Shown here: piece after piece, positions 59,065 to 64,000 of the stretch
Layout of the letters: each line of letters starts with the position of its first letter
How positions within the stretch are numbered: position 1 is the stretch's first letter
Notes under the pieces: generated by a model
The model's database searches: none
What the model was told of the DNA's origin: nothing
What the model saw: the letters and a program-made list of their open reading frames with translations, nothing else
Source: Gp6-AA40 sp963818645
Lineage (GTDB): Bacteria > Acidobacteriota > Vicinamibacteria > Vicinamibacterales > UBA2999
Assembly (NCBI GenBank): GCA_963818645.1
Contig: CAWFTF010000010.1
Coordinates: forward strand, 62,001-126,000
Direction: 5' to 3'
Length of the DNA: 64,000 nucleotides
Translations under genes and position numbers: made by a program

Positions 59065-60000
59065 ATGGCCCTGTTCGAACGCGAAGATGAGCTCAGACCC
59101 GATGTTGGCTCCCGCGCGTTATCGGTGACGGCGGTCGAGAACGACTTCGTTGAATCGGTTTACGAGAAACTCGCCAAAGTCTACGACCTGACATTCGGAC
59201 CCGCGCTTCATCCCGGGCGCCTCGTCGCGCTCGAAGGCATGGGGCTCAGGCCGGGCGATCAGGTGCTCGAAGTCGGGGTCGGCACCGGCATCAACGCGCC
59301 ACTCTATCCACGCAACTGCCAGATCACCGGGATCGACTTCTCAGCAAAGATGCTCGCGAAGGCGCATGAGCGCGTCGAGCGCAAAGGCCTCCGCAACGTC
59401 CGCCTGATGGAGATGGATGCGGCGAACCTCTCGTTCCCCGACAACTCCTTCGACGTCGTCTATGCGCCGTACGTGATCAGCGTCGTGCCCGATCCCGTTA
59501 GAGTCGTCGGCGAAATGCGCCGCGTCTGCCGGCCCGGTGGCAAGATCATCGTTCTCAATCATTTCCGCAGCCCCAATCCGCTGCTCGCACGAGTCGAACG
59601 CGCCATCTCGCCGTTCACCGTGCACATCGGGTTCAAGTCCGATCTCGATCTGCCTGGCTTCCTCGCGCAGGCGGATCTCACACCCATCTCGGTCCAGAAG
59701 GTCAGCTTCCCGCGCATCTGGTCGCTCGTCACCTTCATCAAAGGCAGTAGCGGCAGCAAGCGAAGACCAGATATCCTCTGGCCTATCGCTTGCAGCCTTA
59801 CTCAGGGTGTCGTTTACACCCATAACATCCTTAACTTCTTTAACACCTCAGGGAGTTCGCGCGAAGGCCCGCACGATCCTCGGTTGGACGCCTGGCCTGC
59901 GCAATCTCGTGTCTGGCGGTGTATTACCGTGCGGATGTCTCGTCGGTGCCTACGAGACGTGGACACGCGGGGTGATCACGATAGTGGACGAACGGGGTAG
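59065..60000 (+). CDS. SAM-dependent methyltransferase, PmtA-like, C-terminal end uncertain
   Basis: Class I methyltransferase. ENDFVESVYEKLAKVYDLTFGPALHPGR and DQVLEVGVGTGINAPLYP, MDAANLSFPDNSFDVVYAPYVISVVPDP fit phosphatidylethanolamine N-methyltransferase (PmtA) enzymes, which make phosphatidylcholine precursors. The family normally ends near SFPRIWSLVTFIKG (about residue 230). The last about 80 residues here have no family look and overlap a better-looking small reading frame at 59807, so the true end may be near 59750, reached by a one-base shift to a TAG there. Confidence 0.85.
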   Translation: MALFEREDELRPDVGSRALSVTAVENDFVESVYEKLAKVYDLTFGPALHPGRLVALEGMGLRPGDQVLEVGVGTGINAPLYPRNCQITGIDFSAKMLAKAHERVERKGLRNVRLMEMDAANLSFPDNSFDVVYAPYVISVVPDPVRVVGEMRRVCRPGGKIIVLNHFRSPNPLLARVERAISPFTVHIGFKSDLDLPGFLAQADLTPISVQKVSFPRIWSLVTFIKGSSGSKRRPDILWPIACSLTQGVVYTHNILNFFNTSGSSREGPHDPRLDAWPAQSRVWRCITVRMSRRCLRDVDTRGDHDSGRTG

Positions 60001-60043
60001 CGGTTGTCGCGACGATCGTCATCAGGCGAACTCAATTCTCTGA
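59807..60043 (+). CDS. Small Cys-containing protein, unrecognised
   Basis: 78 residues from a GTG at 59807, overlapping the tail of the methyltransferase frame. The core ILGWTPGLRNLVSGGVLPCGCLVGAYE and ITIVDERGSGC looks like a real small protein: three Cys, a compact beta-like pattern and normal composition, in contrast to the overlapping frame. The first residues (TPITSLTSLTP) are low complexity and may come from repeat-like DNA. No family is recognised with confidence. Confidence 0.4.
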   Translation: MSFTPITSLTSLTPQGVRAKARTILGWTPGLRNLVSGGVLPCGCLVGAYETWTRGVITIVDERGSGCRDDRHQANSIL

Positions 60044-60109
60044 ATCCTCTGATCTGAGCTCGACGATTCCTCGACTTCCTGAGCCACCCCAGTCTTCGAC
60101 CGCGATCGT

Positions 60110-61279
60110 CTAGATCTTGACCTTCGGCCGTCCCCGCGGTTTCTTCGGCGGCTTGTCGAGTGCCTTCAGCAGGAGGTCGGCAGCCACCTCTGCGCCGTTG
60201 GTTTCCGGCTTCTTTTTTGGTTTTGGCTGCGCGAGCAGCTTGTCGAGCGCAGTCTCCCATTTCCCTGCGAGCAGATCGTCGTGGTTGATGAGCGCCGAGC
60301 GTAGATGCTTCGGCATCTCGTCAACGAGCACGTCGTACTCAGGGAAGTGGCCGCGAGGCGTGTAGAGCACCGCTGAATCGTTTGCGATGCACTCGGAGAT
60401 GATGCCGTATCCGGGCTTGGTGACGACAGCGTCGGAGGCGCCGACGAGATCCTCGTAGCGCACGCCGATGTTGTACATCGCCTCCTCGTTGATCGTGACG
60501 AGGGAACCCTTGCGTTCGGCCGCCGGGGTGTCCTTCTTCACACGAGCCTGTGGCGCCATCGTCGTCACGACCACCGTATATTTCCGGAACTTCGAGATCA
60601 CGTCCGCATCGATTCCGGCCAGTCCGAAGCCACCGAACGAGGACAACACGATCGGCTTGTCCGCCGGGATTTTGAGCAGCTTGCAGACCTCTTCGCGCGT
60701 TCGGCTTGCGTGCCGTGCGACGAACGGGATGTCGCGGACGTTGGAGAAGCTCTCGAACCCACCAGACATCGGCAGCCGCAGTGCCATCGACGCTTTGGCG
60801 TATGCGCCGCGAATCGCCGGCAGGAGCGACGGCGCGAGGCGGACGCGCGGATAGTCCGCGTAGATCCAGTCCCACGTGAAGTTGCCGAGTCCGATCGACG
60901 GGATGCCCGCCGATGCGCCGACCGCGAACGCGAGCGGTGGGATGTCCCCCACGATCAGCCCCGCACCCAGCTCGCGCAGCGAACGTGTTTCGCTCGCCGC
61001 CCGCGTGACGAGATCGCTGTGGAACGCGGCCGCGCGTCTGATGCTGTCCGCTTCGTCCAGCGTCACCGCGTCCGACTGGACAACGCCAGTGTCACATTCG
61101 AGGGTGCTGTAAGTGACTTTCCCTTTGACGGTCAGGTCGAACAGCCAGCGAGGGGCGGACGTGCGCACACCCACTCGCGTTTCGGGACGTTGGGTAAGAA
61201 TCGCGTTGATGACCTCGATGGAGCGTGAGGCGTGACCATACCCGTGACCTGAGATGTAGAAGACGATCGCTTGTGCCAA
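60110..61279 (-). CDS. GT-B-like glycosyltransferase with basic AT-hook-like tail
   Basis: 389 residues, TTG start at 61279. The opening VFYISGHGYGHASRSIEVINAIL is typical of the glycosyltransferase group found next to or fused with sugar kinases (L-arabinokinase-like). The C-terminal nucleotide-sugar site has SDAVVTKPGYGIISECIANDSAVLYTPRGHFPEYDVL. The last 45 residues are rich in Lys and Pro (QPKPKKKPE, KKPRGRPKVKI), including a PRGRP core as in AT-hooks. Substrate unknown. Confidence 0.82.
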   Translation of the reverse strand: MAQAIVFYISGHGYGHASRSIEVINAILTQRPETRVGVRTSAPRWLFDLTVKGKVTYSTLECDTGVVQSDAVTLDEADSIRRAAAFHSDLVTRAASETRSLRELGAGLIVGDIPPLAFAVGASAGIPSIGLGNFTWDWIYADYPRVRLAPSLLPAIRGAYAKASMALRLPMSGGFESFSNVRDIPFVARHASRTREEVCKLLKIPADKPIVLSSFGGFGLAGIDADVISKFRKYTVVVTTMAPQARVKKDTPAAERKGSLVTINEEAMYNIGVRYEDLVGASDAVVTKPGYGIISECIANDSAVLYTPRGHFPEYDVLVDEMPKHLRSALINHDDLLAGKWETALDKLLAQPKPKKKPETNGAEVAADLLLKALDKPPKKPRGRPKVKI

Positions 61280-61345
61280 AGACTGGGCTACCTCGCTCGG
61301 GCGGGGTTGAGGCCCGCCTTCACTGTGAGGGTCCGAAGACCCGCG

Positions 61346-63733
61346 CTACCGTGTCACCGACTGCTGAGGGACATCCGATCCATCAAGCTTCGGTGGCTGA
61401 ACGTTTGAGAGTGCGATTGCGACAACCTGTTCCAGGGTCTCGACCGGAATGAACGTCATGTCCCTCCGGATCTCTTCAGCCAACTCCGTCAGATCGGGCT
61501 CATTGAGCGCCGGCAGGATAACCGTCTTGATGCCCGAACGCCGCGCGGCCAGCGACTTCTCACGGATTCCGCCGACGGGCAGCACTAATCCACTCAACGT
61601 GATTTCGCCCGTCATGGCGATATCCTGACGGACAGGAACCTTGCGCGCCGCCGACAGGATGGCCGTGGCCATCGTGACGCCAGCCGACGGACCGTCCTTC
61701 GGTATGGCCCCGGCAGGCACGTGGACGTGCAAGTCCTGGTGCAACAGAAATTCCGGAGAAATCCCCAATTCCCTTGCGTTTGCGCGGATGTGACTGAGGG
61801 CGGCGCGAGCCGATTCCTGCATCACGTTCCCGAGCTGGCCAGTCAAGATAATGTTCTGGTTCCCGCCGGGAAGCAAGGTCGCTTCGACAAAAAGGACGTC
61901 GCCGCCGGTTTCCGTCCATGCCAGTCCGGTCGCCACGCCGGGGCGCGACGTGCGGAACGCCATCTCTTTTCTGAACCGCGCCGTACCTAAATAAGTTTCG
62001 AGATCCGTTGGGTTGATGACCGTTGGCGGCGGCACCGGGCTGTCGAGCGGGCGTACGGCGATCCGCGCCGCGACCTTTCGCGCCAGCGTCCCCAGCTGGC
62101 GTTCGAGGCTTCGGACGCCAGCCTCTCGCGTGTACTCGCTGATCACCAACCTGAGTGTTTCGTCCGGAATCTGCATCGTGTCGTCAGGCAACCCGTGCTC
62201 GGTCATCTGTCGAGGCAGCAGGTACTTGCGCGCGATGTGGACCTTCTCCTCCTCGCTGTAACCAGCGAGCTGGATGATCTCCATGCGATCGAGCAGCGCC
62301 GGGTGAACCGTTCCGAGCTGGTTCGCCGTGGCAATGAACAGAATCTTCGAGAGGTCGACCGGGATCTCGAGGTAGTGGTCGCGGAACGAGTGGTTCTGCG
62401 CCGGGTCGAGTACCTCGAGCAGAGCAGCCGCAGGATCTCCGGAGAAGCCGCCGACCGTCACCTTGTCGATCTCGTCGAGCATGAAGACCGGGTTCATTGA
62501 TCCCGCTTGTTTCAGCGCCTGGACGATGCGCCCGGGGATCGAGCCGATGTAGGTACGGCGATGACCGCGAATCTCCGCTTCGTCGCGGACGCCGCCGAGC
62601 GACAGGCGGACGAACTTCCGCGACATCGCGCGCGCGATCGACTGGCCGAGCGACGTCTTGCCCACACCGGGCGGGCCGACGAAACAGAGGATCGGCCCCT
62701 TCATGTCGCCCTTCAGCTTGCGGACCGACAGGTACTCGATGATGCGTTCCTTGACCTTGTCGAGGTCGTAGTGATCCTCATCGAGCACACGACGCCCCTC
62801 GACCGGATCGATGCGATCCGGGGTCGTGACGGCCCACGGAACATCGAGCAGCCAGTCGATGTAGGTGCGCAGCATCTGGTACTCGGGTGACGCGGCCGTC
62901 ATGCGCCCGAGGCGATCGACCTCGCGCATGGCGACGGTGTTCACGCTCTCTGGAAGCTTCGCGTCCTCGATCCGTTTGCGAAGCTCGGCGATCTCGTTGC
63001 CTTCGCCTTCACCGAGTTCCTGCTGAATGGCCTTGAGCTGCTGTCGCAGGTAGTACTGACGCTGCGCGTCAGTCATCTCCTGCTGCGCCGCAGACTCGAT
63101 CTTGCCTTTGACTTCGAGCAGCGAGACCTCGCGCGTGAGCGACGCCGAGACGATCTCGAGCTTCTTCAGCAGATCATTCGCCTCCAGCAGCTCCTGCCTG
63201 TCGGACGGTTTCATCTCGATCAGGCTGGCGAGGACATAGGCGAGCCGCAGCGGATCGTCGATGTTCATGACCACGCCGCGCAGATCTTCAGAGAGTCCTG
63301 TGGAAAGCGAGAGCGCCTTCTCGATCAGCTCCTGGATCCGCCGGATGTGGGCTTCGACTTCGATCGTGCGCTCGAAGGTCTCCGGTAGCGGAGTGATCTG
63401 TGCCCGCATGCTCGTCCCCGTGCGCGTGACCAGGGTTGCGCGAGCGCGACTGAGCCCCTCGACGATGACGTTGATCCCGCTCGGGACCTTGGCCATCTGA
63501 CGGATCACGCCGACGGTGCCGACCTGAAGCAGATCGTCTGGTCCGGGATCCTCGTTCTCGTTGTTCTGCAGCACGAGGAACACCAGGCGATCCACACCCA
63601 GCGCGCGGTTGATCGTCTCGATCGACACCGGGCGATTGACGGCGAGCGGCTGCAGCGTCAGCGGCAACGCGACAGTCCGCCGCAGCGGGAGGACGGGGAG
63701 TTCCGAAGGAAGTTGTGGAGCGGTCTCGGCCAT
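61346..63733 (-). CDS. lon: ATP-dependent protease Lon
   Basis: 795 residues, normal for Lon. N-terminal substrate-binding domain (LPVLPLRRTVALPLTLQPLAVNRP), AAA+ domain with Walker A GPPGVGKTSLG and Walker B PVFMLDEIDKV, and the Ser-Lys protease domain: Ser in PKDGPSAGVTMATA and Lys in GGIREKSLAARRSG. It degrades misfolded and regulatory proteins in the cytosol. The ATG at 63733 is followed upstream by a short repeat arm. Confidence 0.98.
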   Translation of the reverse strand: MAETAPQLPSELPVLPLRRTVALPLTLQPLAVNRPVSIETINRALGVDRLVFLVLQNNENEDPGPDDLLQVGTVGVIRQMAKVPSGINVIVEGLSRARATLVTRTGTSMRAQITPLPETFERTIEVEAHIRRIQELIEKALSLSTGLSEDLRGVVMNIDDPLRLAYVLASLIEMKPSDRQELLEANDLLKKLEIVSASLTREVSLLEVKGKIESAAQQEMTDAQRQYYLRQQLKAIQQELGEGEGNEIAELRKRIEDAKLPESVNTVAMREVDRLGRMTAASPEYQMLRTYIDWLLDVPWAVTTPDRIDPVEGRRVLDEDHYDLDKVKERIIEYLSVRKLKGDMKGPILCFVGPPGVGKTSLGQSIARAMSRKFVRLSLGGVRDEAEIRGHRRTYIGSIPGRIVQALKQAGSMNPVFMLDEIDKVTVGGFSGDPAAALLEVLDPAQNHSFRDHYLEIPVDLSKILFIATANQLGTVHPALLDRMEIIQLAGYSEEEKVHIARKYLLPRQMTEHGLPDDTMQIPDETLRLVISEYTREAGVRSLERQLGTLARKVAARIAVRPLDSPVPPPTVINPTDLETYLGTARFRKEMAFRTSRPGVATGLAWTETGGDVLFVEATLLPGGNQNIILTGQLGNVMQESARAALSHIRANARELGISPEFLLHQDLHVHVPAGAIPKDGPSAGVTMATAILSAARKVPVRQDIAMTGEITLSGLVLPVGGIREKSLAARRSGIKTVILPALNEPDLTELAEEIRRDMTFIPVETLEQVVAIALSNVQPPKLDGSDVPQQSVTR

Positions 63734-63735
63734 CG

Positions 63736-63785
63736 TGGGCTTAAGGCTCTAGGGTCAGGGCTCTTGGCTCTCGGCAAGCCCATAA
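63736..63785. repeat. Single-arm heptad repeat, GGGCTCT family
   Basis: Degenerate GGCTTAA/GGCTCTA/GGGTCAG/GGCTCTT/GGCTCTC units just upstream of the lon start. Same unit type as the repeat at 25683. A short GGCCGGAG-type stretch follows to about 63818. Confidence 0.65.
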
Positions 63786-63858
63786 GTCCTCAGCCAAAGG
63801 CCGGAGCGCAAGGCCGGGAGCCGTCGTGTCCAGTCTATCAGTGTGGTACGCTTCGCGC

Positions 63859-64000
63859 GTGGACGAACGTCAGTTTTTCACCGAGAAGCCCGAGCAGCGA
63901 CCGGCTCGGTTTCAGTGTCCGCGCTGCCGTCGTACCAACGACTATTCGATCAAATGGCTGCGCCGCACGAAGAAGGCGCAGATCCCGTCGGGCGCCAACG
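63859..64000 (+). CDS. Zinc-ribbon-type protein, N-terminal part only
   Basis: Open frame from the GTG at 63859 to the window edge, 47 residues seen. It has a CPRC knuckle in ARFQCPRCRRTNDYSIKWLRR, the first half of a zinc ribbon, and a basic stretch after it. The second Cys pair and the rest are outside the window. Divergent from lon. Function not recognised. Confidence 0.6.
   Translation, partial: MDERQFFTEKPEQRPARFQCPRCRRTNDYSIKWLRRTKKAQIPSGAN

Overview
The window is high-GC DNA from what looks like an acidobacterium, probably of the Vicinamibacteria type. The evidence is gene content: secreted CRTAC1/UnbV (FG-GAP) propellers paired with TPR lipoproteins, very large TonB receptors with an N-terminal carboxypeptidase-regulatory-like domain, a 'VWFA-related Acidobacterial domain' protein and a CarD regulator. 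The phylum is an inference from gene families; no rRNA gene is present.

Layout. 1-7253: start of an M16 peptidase, then two CRTAC1-TPR gene pairs in one direction. 7322-23544: a TonB receptor divergent from a LysR regulator, a third CRTAC1-TPR pair on the minus strand, two more large TonB receptors (one badly broken) and a BtuB-type receptor. 23718-32562: metabolic block: agmatine deiminase and N-carbamoylputrescine amidase (putrescine synthesis), hom-thrB-thrC (threonine), then siroheme synthesis genes coupled to a siroheme sulfite/nitrite reductase. 32641-44367: HerA-like ATPase, UGT-like glycosyltransferase, glyoxalase/zinc peptidase/ATP-grasp operon, membrane-associated methyltransferase, CarD, PlsC-type acyltransferase, VWFA protein and an Ig-like secreted protein. 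44372-53636: OPT transporter, Rex, MoaC, several transporters, a decayed aromatic-acid transporter gene and an intact LigM/DesA-like O-demethylase. 53723-64000: signal peptidase I, a LytS/LytTR two-component pair, an orphan NuoI, a fused homocysteine methyltransferase/MTHF reductase, a PmtA-like methyltransferase, a glycosyltransferase, Lon and the start of a zinc-ribbon gene.

The most unusual signal is a family of degenerate tandem repeats whose unit is always about 7 bases. At least seven different unit sequences occur. Most copies form a direct arm, a short loop and a complementary arm, and they fill almost every junction between convergent genes. They also enter genes: they supply stop codons and C-terminal tails, lengthen a lipoprotein signal sequence, form both N-termini at a divergent gene pair, and sit at the same propeller loop in three paralogous CRTAC1 proteins. 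Several units are of G3N4 type and could form G-quadruplexes.

Many genes carry a single-base frameshift while their domains are otherwise intact. Most of these look like sequence errors or very young lesions, but two genes (the TonB receptor at 14891-18187 and the transporter at 49815-51196) have many lesions and look like true pseudogenes. No tRNA, rRNA, CRISPR array or transposase was seen.
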